Assembly (NCBI RefSeq): GCF_001514115.1
Contig: NZ_KQ948460.1
Span: 1 to 64,000 of the forward strand
Reading direction: 5' to 3'
Origin: Streptomyces olivochromogenes
GTDB taxonomy: Bacteria > Actinomycetota > Actinomycetes > Streptomycetales > Streptomycetaceae
Length of the DNA stretch: 64,000 bases
Numbering within the stretch: position 1 is the stretch's first letter; each line of letters opens with the position of its first letter. The notes under the pieces are model-generated. The model saw only the letters and a program-made list of their open reading frames with translations. It was not told the origin of the DNA and made no database searches. This document shows positions 42,509 to 50,751 of this stretch, one piece after another. The translations under genes were made by a program, and so were the position numbers.

Positions 42509-44289
42509 TGCTCCTGAAGGCGCTGGGGCACGGGGGTCCCCCCTGGTCGGGGGGAGCCGGGGGTCTGCTGGAGGGTCGGGGGGAAGTCTGCGGTGTCCGT
42601 GGTGTGTACGGCCAGCGTGCGGTCGGGATTCAGCCGTACGACGATGTGGCGGCGCCAGGCGGCGTCGTCGCGGTCGGCGTGGTCCTCGCGCCAGTGGCAG
42701 CCACGAGTCTCCTCGCGCAGGCGCGCGGCCGCGACCAGGACCCGGGCCACGCACAGGAGGTTGGTGGCCTCCCAGGTGTCGACGCCGGGCTCGGAGGTCT
42801 TGCCGTTCTCGTCGAGGGCGTCGCGGGCGTCGGTGTGGAGCTGCTGGAGCCGGCCGGTGGCGGTCTCGAGGGACTCGGCGGAGCGCAGTACACCGGCGCC
42901 CTCCGTCATGATCCGCTGGATCGCGAACCGGGCCTCGGGGGCGAGCAGGGGGTGCGCGGGCTTCTCGGGGTGCGGGACCGGTACGGGCACGCGCGCGTGC
43001 AGGCCGTTCTCCGAGCGGCTCCGCGCGATGTCCGCGGCGATGCGCTCGGCGTAGACGAGGCCTTCCAGGAGGGAGTTGGAGGCGAGCCGGTTGGCGCCGT
43101 GGACGCCGGTGCAGGCGACCTCGCCGCACGCGTAGAGGCCGGGCACCGTGGTGCGGCCGCGGGCGTCCGTGCGGACGCCTCCGGAGGCGTAGTGGGCGGC
43201 CGGGGCGACCGGGACGGGCTCGGTGACCGGGTCGATGCCGTGGGCGCGGCAGGCGGCGAGGATGGTCGGGAAGCGGTGCGCCCACATGTCGGCGCCGAAG
43301 TGCCGGGCGTCGAGGTACATGTGCTCGGCGTCCTGCTCCTGCATGCGCCGCGTGATGCCCTTGGCGACGACGTCCCGGGGCGCCAGTTCGGCCAGCTCGT
43401 GCTGGCCGACCATGAAGCGCACGCCGTCCGCGTCGACCAGGTGGGCGCCCTCACCGCGTACCGCCTCCGACACCAGCGGCTGCTGGCCCTCGGCGTCCGG
43501 GCCGAGGAAGAGCACGGTCGGGTGGAACTGGACGAATTCGAGGTCGCTGACCTCGGCTCCGGCGCGCAGCGCGAGTGCCACGCCGTCGCCCGTGGAGACC
43601 GACGGGTTGGTGGTCGCGGAGAAGACCTGCCCCATGCCGCCGGTGGCGAGGACCACGTTGGGGGCGTGGACGGCTCCCACGCCGTCGTGCTGGCCCTCTC
43701 CCATGACGTGGAGGGTCACACCCGCGGTGCGGCCGTCGGAGTCCGTGAGGAGGTCCAGGACGAGCGCGTTCTCGACCGTACGCAGGCCACGCGCGCGTAC
43801 CGCCTCGACGAGGGCCCGGGAGATCTCGGCGCCCGTCGCGTCGCCGCCCGCGTGCGCGATGCGGCGGCGGTGATGACCGCCCTCGCGGGCGAGTGCCAGC
43901 TCGCCTTCGGTGGACTCGTCGAAGTGGGCGCCGGTCTCGATCAGGCGGCGTACGGCGTCGGGGCCCTCGGTGACGAGGATGCGTACGGCGTCCTCGTCGC
44001 ACAGGCCCGCGCCCGCGACGAGGGTGTCCTCGAGGTGCTGCTCCGGGGTGTCGCCCTCGCCGAGGGCCGCGGCGATGCCGCCCTGCGCCCAGCGCGTGGA
44101 GCCGTCGTCGAGGCGGGCCTTGGTGACGACGACGGTCCTCAGGCCCGCGGCCTCGCAGCGCAGCGCCGCGGTGAGGCCCGCGACGCCGGAGCCGACGACC
44201 ACCACGTCCGCGGTGAGGGCCCAGCCGGGGGCGGGTGCGTGCAGTCGTATGCCAGTACCCGTAGGTGTACCTGTGCCTGTGGCGGTCAC
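42505..44289 (-). CDS. nadB: L-aspartate oxidase
   Basis: FAD enzyme (594 aa) that oxidises aspartate to iminoaspartate for NAD synthesis. The FAD motif is VVVVGSGVAGLTAALRCEAA, followed by DDGSTRWAQGGIAA, the active-site region REGGHHRRRIAHAGGDATG and the C-terminal YACGEVACTGVHGANRLASN. Start GTG 44289 overlaps the panC stop by four bases (44286-44289). nadA is not in the window. Confidence 0.96.
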   Translation of the reverse strand: MTATGTGTPTGTGIRLHAPAPGWALTADVVVVGSGVAGLTAALRCEAAGLRTVVVTKARLDDGSTRWAQGGIAAALGEGDTPEQHLEDTLVAGAGLCDEDAVRILVTEGPDAVRRLIETGAHFDESTEGELALAREGGHHRRRIAHAGGDATGAEISRALVEAVRARGLRTVENALVLDLLTDSDGRTAGVTLHVMGEGQHDGVGAVHAPNVVLATGGMGQVFSATTNPSVSTGDGVALALRAGAEVSDLEFVQFHPTVLFLGPDAEGQQPLVSEAVRGEGAHLVDADGVRFMVGQHELAELAPRDVVAKGITRRMQEQDAEHMYLDARHFGADMWAHRFPTILAACRAHGIDPVTEPVPVAPAAHYASGGVRTDARGRTTVPGLYACGEVACTGVHGANRLASNSLLEGLVYAERIAADIARSRSENGLHARVPVPVPHPEKPAHPLLAPEARFAIQRIMTEGAGVLRSAESLETATGRLQQLHTDARDALDENGKTSEPGVDTWEATNLLCVARVLVAAARLREETRGCHWREDHADRDDAAWRRHIVVRLNPDRTLAVHTTDTADFPPTLQQTPGSPRPGGTPVPQRLQEQ

Positions 44290-45278
44290 GAGGCGGCTCC
44301 GAAGGTGAGGGGGAGGTTGTCGATGAGGCGGGTCGTCCCGACCCGGGCGGCGACGGCGAGGACCGCCTCGCCGGTGAAGTCGTCCTCGATCTCGGTGAAG
44401 TCGGACGGATCGACCAGCGCCAGGTAGTCCAGGACCAGCGGCGGCTGGAGGCGGGCGGCCTCGTCCAGGACGAGGCGGGCGGCGGCGCGGACGGCGGCGG
44501 GGGCGCCGGGTACGGCCTTGGCGACCGCGTGCGCGTCGGCGGCGGCGCGGGATTCGCCGATCGCGCTGAGCGCCTCGGCACGCGCGCGCGTGGCGGGCAC
44601 TTCGCGGGCCCGGGCGCGCAGGGCCTCCTGGGCGGCGTGCCGGTCGCGGCCCGCGAAGAGGGCCTGCGAGAGGGCGAGCGCGGTGCGCCGCTCCTCGGTC
44701 GAGAGGAAGCGGTTGCGGCTGGAGAGGGCGAGCCCGTCCTCCTCGCGCACGGTGGGCACGCCGACGATCTCCACGCCGAAGTTCAGGTCGCGCACCATGC
44801 GGCGGATCAGGGCGAGCTGCTGGGCGTCCTTCTGCCCGAACAGCGCCGCGTCGGGCCGGGTGAGGTGCAGCAGCTTGGCGACGACGGTGAGCATGCCGTC
44901 GAAGTGACCGGGGCGCACTGCACCCTCCAGGCGCCCGCCCATGGGGCCCGCGGTGAGGCGGACCTGGGGGTCGCCGCCGGGGTAGACCTCGTCCACGGAG
45001 GGGGCGAACACGGCGTCCGCGCCCGCCTCCTCGGCGATCTTGAGGTCGGCGTCGAGGGTGCGCGGGTAGCGGTCGAGGTCCTCGCCCGCGCCGAACTGGA
45101 GCGGGTTCACGAAGACCGTGACGACGACCTCGCCCTCGGGCCCGGCGATCTCGCGGGCGGCGCGGATCAGCGTGGCGTGGCCCTCGTGCAGGGCGCCCAT
45201 GGTCATCACGACGGCCCGGCTGCCGCGCCGTACGCGCGCGTGGAGCTCGTCGGCGGTGCGCAGCAGGGTGGTGGTCAT
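44286..45278 (-). CDS. panC: Pantothenate synthetase
   Basis: Joins pantoate and beta-alanine with ATP (330 aa). It has the HIGH-like motif MGALHEGHATLIRAA, VFVNPLQFGAGEDLDRYPR, the pantoate-binding region and the KMSKS-like LSSRNRFLS. ATG 45278 overlaps the upstream gene stop (45275-45278), so translation is coupled. The C-terminal extension is longer than in E. coli, as in other actinobacteria. Confidence 0.96.
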   Translation of the reverse strand: MTTTLLRTADELHARVRRGSRAVVMTMGALHEGHATLIRAAREIAGPEGEVVVTVFVNPLQFGAGEDLDRYPRTLDADLKIAEEAGADAVFAPSVDEVYPGGDPQVRLTAGPMGGRLEGAVRPGHFDGMLTVVAKLLHLTRPDAALFGQKDAQQLALIRRMVRDLNFGVEIVGVPTVREEDGLALSSRNRFLSTEERRTALALSQALFAGRDRHAAQEALRARAREVPATRARAEALSAIGESRAAADAHAVAKAVPGAPAAVRAAARLVLDEAARLQPPLVLDYLALVDPSDFTEIEDDFTGEAVLAVAARVGTTRLIDNLPLTFGAAS

Positions 45279-46207
45279 CGGTCGCTCCCGTCGTCGGGCA
45301 GGGTCGCGCCGTCGGCGAGTACCCCGAGGAGGTCCTCGGCGAGTTCCGGCTTCAGCAGGCCGTGGGCCAGCGCCCGGTCGGCGGTCGCGCGGGCCATCGC
45401 GAGATAACCAGCGACGGTCCCCGGGGCGTGCTTGCGCAGTTCGGCGACGTGCGCGGCGACCGTGCCGGCGTCCCCGCGCGCGACGGGCCCGGTGAGGGCG
45501 GCGTCGCCCGACCTGAGGGCGTTGTCGAGGGCGGCGCCGAGGAGCGGGCCGAGCATCCGGTCCGGAGCCTCCACGCCGGCGGTGCGCAGCAGTTCCATGG
45601 ACTCGGCTACCAGGGTCACCAGGTGGTTGGCGCCGAGCGCGAGGGCCGCGTGGTAGAGCGGGCGGGACTCCTCGGCGATCCACTCGGGCTCGCCGCCCAT
45701 CTCGATCACCAGGGCCTCGGCGGCCAGACGCAGCTGTTCGGGCGCGGTGACCCCGAAGGAGCATCCGGCGAGCCGCTGCACGTCCACGGGGGTGCCGGTG
45801 AACGTCATGGCGGGGTGCAGCGCGAGCGGCAGGGCGCCCGCCCTGAGCGCCGGGTCGAGCACCCGCGCGCCGTACCGCCCGGAGGTGTGCACGAGCAGTT
45901 GTCCGGGCCGGATGGCACCCGTCTCGGCGAGCCCCTCGACGAGCCCGGGCAGGGCGTCGTCCGGGACGGTCAGCAGGACGAGGTCGGAGCGCTCCAGGAC
46001 CTGCGCCGGGGAGAGCAGCGGCACGTCGGGCAGGAGCAGCGCGGCCCGCCGCCTGGAGGCGTCGGAGACCCCGGAGACGGCCACCGGGCGGTGCCCGGCG
46101 AGCTGGAGCGCCGCGGCGAGGGCGGGGCCGACCCGGCCCGCGCCGACAACGCCGACGGTGAGCCGCGCGGGGCGGTCCTTGGGGTCTGGCTGGGAGAATG
46201 TACTCAC
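45275..46207 (-). CDS. Rossmann/DUF2520 oxidoreductase-like protein in the pan-nad operon
   Basis: A 310-residue protein with an N-terminal NAD(P)-binding motif VGVVGAGRVGPALAAAL and a C-terminal helical DUF2520 domain with HPAMTFTG and YHAALALGANHLVTLV. The fold is related to ketopantoate reductase and prephenate dehydrogenase-like proteins. Because it is the first gene of the panC-nadB-nadC-coaX operon, a role as ketopantoate reductase or a related CoA/NAD step is plausible, but that is inference. Start is GTG 46207. Confidence 0.9.
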   Translation of the reverse strand: MSTFSQPDPKDRPARLTVGVVGAGRVGPALAAALQLAGHRPVAVSGVSDASRRRAALLLPDVPLLSPAQVLERSDLVLLTVPDDALPGLVEGLAETGAIRPGQLLVHTSGRYGARVLDPALRAGALPLALHPAMTFTGTPVDVQRLAGCSFGVTAPEQLRLAAEALVIEMGGEPEWIAEESRPLYHAALALGANHLVTLVAESMELLRTAGVEAPDRMLGPLLGAALDNALRSGDAALTGPVARGDAGTVAAHVAELRKHAPGTVAGYLAMARATADRALAHGLLKPELAEDLLGVLADGATLPDDGSDR

Positions 46208-46380
46208 TCGACGGCGGCCTTCCGTTCCAGTCCGCTCGGGGTACCGGACGATTTCTCGTCATGTTAACGCGATTGGTTCGAGCGTCGTTTTAGTTGTCCA
46301 CAGGCTGTGGGTTTCCGCAGGTCGCGTGGGGTGCGGAAAACGAGGATGCCAAGGCGGGGCGCGCGCGACATCATCCGGGG

Positions 46381-47598
46381 ATGAGCGATGCGGCGGAAGC
46401 GACGGCGGGACGGGACCCGATGACGGTGGGACAGGACCCCGAGAGTGCGGGCCAGGATCCGGAGGAGGCGGCCGAGCGGCTGCGGGAGCGGCGGGGTGCC
46501 GCGCTGCGGGAGGCCCGCCGCGTGCTGTGGCGGCCCAGCCACCAGCACACGGTCCGGGAACGGCTGGCCTGGCTGAACGACGGCGCCGAGGGCGTGTACG
46601 ACCTCGACCGGCCCGTCGACATGTACGGCGGGCAGATCGTCGAAACCCTGGAGGAGCGGGTCGCGGGCCTGCTCGGCAAGGAGGCGGCCGCCTTCTTCCC
46701 CACCGGCACCATGGCCCAGCAGGTCGCCCTGCGCTGCTGGGCGGGCCGTACCGGGAACCCGACCGTCGCGCTCCATGCGCTCAGCCACCCCGAGGTCCAT
46801 GAACGGCAGGCGTTCAGCCAGGTCAGCGGCTTGCGCCCGGTGCGGGTGACCGACGAGCCCCGGCTGCCCACGGCCCAGGAGATACGGGACTTCGAGGAAC
46901 CCTTCGGGGCGCTGCTGCTCGAACTGCCGCTGAGGGACGCCGGTTTTGTGCTGCCCTCCTGGGAGGAACTCTCCGAGGTCGTGGAGGCCGCCCGTGATCG
47001 TGACGCGGTGGTCCACTTCGACGGGGCCCGCCTGTGGGAGTGCACCTCGCACTTCGGCCGACCGCTGGACGAGATCGCGGGCCTCGCGGACAGCGTCTAC
47101 GTGTCGTTCTACAAGTCGCTCGGAGGCTTTGGCGGGGCGGTGATCGCGGGCCCGAAGACGCTGGTCGACGAGGCGAAGACCTGGCGGCACCGGTACGGCG
47201 GCATGATCCTCCAGCAGTTCCCCACGGTGCTCGCCGCGCTCATCGGCCTGGACCAGGAGCTGCCCCGGCTGCCGGAGTACGTGGCCCACGCGCGCGTGGT
47301 CGCCGCCGCCCTGCGCGAGGGTTTCACGGAGGCCAAGGTCCCCTGGGTGCGCGTCCACCCGGAAGAGCCGCACACCCACCAGTTCCAGGTCTGGCTGCCG
47401 TACGACCCGGACGTCGTGACGGACGCGGCGCTGCGGCAGACCGAGGAGACGAAGACCTCGCTCTTCTCCCAGAGCTGGATGCGGGGCGGTCCTGGGCTCG
47501 CGCTCACCGAGGTCACGGTGGCGGCGCCCGGTCTGGAGTGGACGGCGCAGGACGTACGGGCGGCCGTCCGGGAGTTCGTCGAGCGACTGCCCGGCTGA
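46381..47598 (+). CDS. Low-specificity threonine aldolase-like PLP enzyme
   Basis: A 405-residue fold-type I PLP protein of the beta-eliminating lyase/threonine aldolase family. Family features include DMYGGQIVETLEERVAGLLG, AFFPTGTMAQQVAL, the Asp-containing HFDGARLWE and the PLP Lys in SFYKSLGGFGGAVIAG. ATG 46381 follows CCGGGG; the first ~40 residues are a variable acidic extension. It diverges from the CoA/NAD operon. Confidence 0.9.
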   Translation: MSDAAEATAGRDPMTVGQDPESAGQDPEEAAERLRERRGAALREARRVLWRPSHQHTVRERLAWLNDGAEGVYDLDRPVDMYGGQIVETLEERVAGLLGKEAAAFFPTGTMAQQVALRCWAGRTGNPTVALHALSHPEVHERQAFSQVSGLRPVRVTDEPRLPTAQEIRDFEEPFGALLLELPLRDAGFVLPSWEELSEVVEAARDRDAVVHFDGARLWECTSHFGRPLDEIAGLADSVYVSFYKSLGGFGGAVIAGPKTLVDEAKTWRHRYGGMILQQFPTVLAALIGLDQELPRLPEYVAHARVVAAALREGFTEAKVPWVRVHPEEPHTHQFQVWLPYDPDVVTDAALRQTEETKTSLFSQSWMRGGPGLALTEVTVAAPGLEWTAQDVRAAVREFVERLPG

Positions 47599-47660
47599 CC
47601 GCACACGGCGACCGGCGCCCGGCCGACCCCGCACGCAAACCTGCGCGCTCCGCACGGAGG

Positions 47661-47846
47661 TCAGCAGCCCGGGTGCGGCCGCCGTCCGCGCAACCACCGG
47701 CCCAGGGCCTGACGTATGCGCCCGTGGGCCGGGCGGCCGGCCACGACCGCCCGGAACCGCCGGAGGTCGCGCAGCTCGCGGGCGACCTGCCAGTCGTGCG
47801 CGCCGGGCGCCGGAGGGGCGGGCTCGCCGTGCCGACGGGCCCTCAT
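47661..47846 (-). CDS. Small basic protein (61 aa), function unknown
   Basis: MRARRHGEPAPPAPGAHDWQ begins a 61-residue Arg-rich protein with a predicted amphipathic helix (ARELRDLRRFRAVVAG) and the C-terminal end GRRPHPGC. GAGAGG lies four to five bases before ATG 47846. Codon bias is normal. Similar Arg-rich short proteins occur next to unrelated genes in Streptomyces (recollection). It could be a chance open frame, so confidence is moderate. Confidence 0.5.
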   Translation of the reverse strand: MRARRHGEPAPPAPGAHDWQVARELRDLRRFRAVVAGRPAHGRIRQALGRWLRGRRPHPGC

Positions 47847-47946
47847 TGCCTCTCGGGACGGGAAACACGCGACGGGAGGGAGATCCGAAGGCCCGCGGTT
47901 GCCCCGGTCGTCCCAGATTGCGTCCGTCCTCGGCGGCTGTCGCCCC

Positions 47947-47967
47947 GATTGACGGTCGCCGTCAATC
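47947..47967. promoter_or_regulatory. 21-bp perfect dyad, operator of the ArsR-type gene
   Basis: GATTGACGG-TCG-CCGTCAATC is a perfect inverted repeat centred 50 bases upstream of ATG 48007. It contains TTGACG on both strands, so a bound regulator would cover a -35 element in either direction. The adjacent ArsR-type gene is the obvious candidate for the binding protein. Confidence 0.7.
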
Positions 47968-48006
47968 GACGACGGCGTTGTCAGTGGCGGGGTGCACCAT
48001 GAGGTC

Positions 48007-49113
48007 ATGAGCGTGCACATCGACGTCACCGGGCTGCGGCAGGAGCGGATCTCCGTCGTGCCGTCGCCCCTGGCCGAGCTCTGCATGGCGCTGCACGCGC
48101 TGTCCGAGCCGGGTCACCACCCCGGGCTGCAGGGCTGGGCGACCGGCGTGACCGCCCGGCTCGACTCGCATCTCGCGGACCGGATGTGCGAGGCCGACTT
48201 CCTGTGGCGGACGACGTTCTCGGACCTGTTCCTGCCGTACGCGGGGATTCCCGGCAGGACCACACTCCCGGGCGCCACGCTCGCCGAGGAGCTGGACCTG
48301 CTGGACAAGCTGACCGACGAGCAGTTCGTTGACGCCGCCCTGGAGTTCACCTGCGCGCTTCCGTACGCGGCGCCGGGCCGGGACACGCTCTCCGACCCCG
48401 AGCTGCAGCAGCGCGCGCTGGAGCTGGCCGCCGCGCGCGGACCTCAGCAGGTGCGGTTCAGCAAGCGGCTGCTGGACGATCCGCCGCAGATCCGGGCATG
48501 GCTCCGGCAGTTCCTGGAGGAATGCGACGAGGCCTTCTTCGCCGAGACCTGGTCCCGGCTGCGCCACCAGCTCGCGGCGGACGCCCGCCACAAGACGGAC
48601 CTCCTGCGGCACAAGGGCCTGGCCGAGGCCATGGCCTCGGTGTCCCCGGCGGTGACGCTCGACGAGACCGGCCGGACGATCACGGTCGACAAGCTGGGCC
48701 AGGGCCAGACGGCCACCGGGGAGGGCGGACTCCTCCTCGTGCCGACCAGTCTCGGCTGGCCGCACCTGATGGTGCTGCATCGCTACGGCTGGCAGCCGGT
48801 GCTGCACTACCCGGTCGGTTCCCCGGAGCTCGCGGCACCGTTCTCGCTGGAGCTGCTGACCCTGCGGATGACCGCCCTGTCCCATCCGGTCCGGATGCGG
48901 ATCTGCCGCAGCCTGGCCCGCAGCGCGTTCACCACGGGGGAGCTGGCGCAGGTGAACGGGATGACGGCCCCGGAGATATCCCGGCACCTGGGCGTGCTCA
49001 AGAAGGCGGGCCTGATCACCACGAGACGCCGCGGCCGGTACGTGATGCACCAGCTGGACGTCAGCGTCGTGGCCCGGCTGGGCAGCGACTTCCTGGAGGG
49101 CATCCTGCGCTGA
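48007..49113 (+). CDS. ArsR-type winged-helix regulator (DUF5937 family)
   Basis: A 368-residue regulator. The N-terminal ~270 residues form a large helical sensor-like domain of the DUF5937 type (LAELCMALHALSEPGHHPGL), and the C-terminal ~80 residues are an ArsR HTH (MTALSHPVRMRICRSLARSA, GMTAPEISRHLGVLKKAGLI, RRRGRYVMHQLD). No metal-binding Cys motif is present. The perfect dyad upstream suggests autoregulation. No target gene is clearly linked. Confidence 0.88.
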   Translation: MSVHIDVTGLRQERISVVPSPLAELCMALHALSEPGHHPGLQGWATGVTARLDSHLADRMCEADFLWRTTFSDLFLPYAGIPGRTTLPGATLAEELDLLDKLTDEQFVDAALEFTCALPYAAPGRDTLSDPELQQRALELAAARGPQQVRFSKRLLDDPPQIRAWLRQFLEECDEAFFAETWSRLRHQLAADARHKTDLLRHKGLAEAMASVSPAVTLDETGRTITVDKLGQGQTATGEGGLLLVPTSLGWPHLMVLHRYGWQPVLHYPVGSPELAAPFSLELLTLRMTALSHPVRMRICRSLARSAFTTGELAQVNGMTAPEISRHLGVLKKAGLITTRRRGRYVMHQLDVSVVARLGSDFLEGILR

Positions 49114-49144
49114 GCCCACCGGGCCCATGCGAAACCTGGCGGAT

Positions 49145-49265
49145 CCACATCGAGCCCGCCGGCCCCGTGTCGAGCTCGTCAGCCCCGTGTCGAGCCCGGC
49201 GGCCCCACGTCCAGCTCGTCAACCCCTTGCCGAACCCGGCGGCCCCACGTCCGGCGCTCCGGAGG
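49145..49265. repeat. Imperfect ~20-bp tandem repeats downstream of the ArsR-type gene
   Basis: The words GTCGAGCCCGGCGGCCCC, GTCGAGCTCGTCAGCCCC and GTCCAGCTCGTCAACCCC alternate five to six times between two convergent genes. No protein is supported. They may form hairpins that serve as a terminator. Confidence 0.6.
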
Positions 49266-49266
49266 C

Positions 49267-49899
49267 TCAGTCGAACCGGATGTGCTTGGTGCCGGTCCAC
49301 GCCCGCCGCAGCCGCCCCCGCACCGCCCCGTCCTTGTTGGGCGTCAATGTCAGCCCCGCGAGCACGGCGATCCGGTCGGCCGTCTTGGCTACCGTCGTGT
49401 GATCGGTCCACAGGTGCTCCGCGAACTCCGGCTCGCGCAGCCGCTCCAGGCAGTCGTCGAGCTGCCGCACGGCCCAACTCTCGCGCCGCAGCGGGGCGTC
49501 CCTCCCGGCGACGTACTGAAGGAGGTGTCCGAAGCCACGCTCGCGCAGCCGTTTCAGTACGGTCTCGCGCTCGGCGAGGAGCGCGAAGTGCCGTACGTCG
49601 TGGCCCAGTTCGGTCAGTCGCCCGACCGTCTCCTCGAAATAGCGGGCGTTGGTGACCGTCATGGGGGCGATGACCACGCCGTCGTGTTTACCGAGGGCGA
49701 GGTCGAGCACCTCCACCACACCCTGCCGCCAGGACGCCAAGTCCTGGAAGTCCCCGCGCAGTTCGGGCGGCAGCATGCGGCGCAGACCGAAGCCGGCGTG
49801 TTCCGGGTCGCAGACGACGCTGCCGGGCAGTCGTCGCTGGATCTCGTGTGCGGTCTGTGTCTTGCCGCCCCCGAAGGGGCCGTTGATCCACAGGAGCAT
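49267..49899 (-). CDS. TmrB-like ATP-binding protein (tunicamycin-resistance family)
   Basis: A 210-residue P-loop protein. It begins MLLWINGPFGGGKTQTAHEI, with the P loop GPFGGGKT, and continues VVCDPEHAGFGLRRMLP, FQDLASWRQ, VVIAPMT and ends KHIRF. This order of motifs matches Bacillus TmrB, the membrane-associated ATP-binding tunicamycin-resistance protein, as I recall it. Whether it confers resistance here is unknown. It is a single gene convergent with the ArsR-type regulator gene. Confidence 0.85.
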   Translation of the reverse strand: MLLWINGPFGGGKTQTAHEIQRRLPGSVVCDPEHAGFGLRRMLPPELRGDFQDLASWRQGVVEVLDLALGKHDGVVIAPMTVTNARYFEETVGRLTELGHDVRHFALLAERETVLKRLRERGFGHLLQYVAGRDAPLRRESWAVRQLDDCLERLREPEFAEHLWTDHTTVAKTADRIAVLAGLTLTPNKDGAVRGRLRRAWTGTKHIRFD

Positions 49900-50009
49900 G
49901 CGCAGACCCTAGTGGGCCCCGGTTACGCCCCGGTCACGCACCCACGATCGCCCCGTCGGCCCGTCAGCCCGTCGCCCCGTCGGCCCGGATCAGCGGTGCC
50001 CGCCCCGGC

Positions 50010-50681
50010 TCAACGCTGCCCGCCCGCCCGTACGAGCCCCGTCTCATAGGCGAGGACCACCACCTGCACCCGGTCCCGCAGCCCCAGCTTGGTCAGGATG
50101 CGCCCCACATGGGTCTTCACGGTGGCCTCGGACAGCACGAGACGGGCCGCGATCTCGCCGTTCGACAGACCCTGCGCGACCAGCACCATCACCTCGCGCT
50201 CACGGTCGGTGAGCCGCTCCAGCTCCTTGTGCTGGGGCTCCTTGCCGGCGTGGGGCAGCATCGGCGCGAACCGGTCGAGCAGGCGCCGGGTGGTGGAGGG
50301 CGCGACCACGGCGTCACCGCTGTGCACGGAGCGGATGGCGGTGAGCAGCTCGCCGGGCGGCACGTCCTTGAGCATGAAGCCGGAGGCACCCGCCTTCAGC
50401 CCGGAGAAGGCGTACTCGTCGAGGTCGAAGGTGGTGAGGATCAGCACCTTCGGAGGGTTGGGGTCCGAGCAGATGCGGCGGGTGGTCTCCACACCGTCCA
50501 GCTTCGGCATACGTACGTCCATCAGCACCACGTCGACCGCCGTCGACCGCAGGACCTGGAGTGCCTCGACGCCGTCGCCCGCCTCGGCCACGACCTCCAT
50601 GTCCGGCTGGGCATCGAGCACCATCCGGAAGCCGGTGCGCAGCAGCACCTGGTCGTCGACGAGCATCACGCGGATCGCCAT
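50010..50681 (-). CDS. NarL/LuxR-family response regulator
   Basis: A 223-residue two-component regulator. The receiver domain starts MAIRVMLVDDQVLLRTGFRM and has the phosphoacceptor Asp in VVLMDVRMPKLDG and Lys in FMLKDVPP. The C-terminal LuxR HTH is LTDREREVMVLVAQGLSNGE with SEATVKTHVGRILTKLGL. ATG 50681 is preceded by GAGGGAAGAG; upstream ATG codons lack a ribosome site. It follows the histidine kinase gene by 70 bases. Confidence 0.95.
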   Translation of the reverse strand: MAIRVMLVDDQVLLRTGFRMVLDAQPDMEVVAEAGDGVEALQVLRSTAVDVVLMDVRMPKLDGVETTRRICSDPNPPKVLILTTFDLDEYAFSGLKAGASGFMLKDVPPGELLTAIRSVHSGDAVVAPSTTRRLLDRFAPMLPHAGKEPQHKELERLTDREREVMVLVAQGLSNGEIAARLVLSEATVKTHVGRILTKLGLRDRVQVVVLAYETGLVRAGGQR

Positions 50682-50751
50682 CGGGGTCTCTTCCCTCTCC
50701 ATCAACGGTCAAAAAGCTCTTGGAACCGACCAAAAGGTGTCGTTACAGGTG

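Noticed and set aside
49145..49265. Possible CRISPR-like array
   Set aside because: Units are contiguous and imperfect, about 20 bp, with no spacers.
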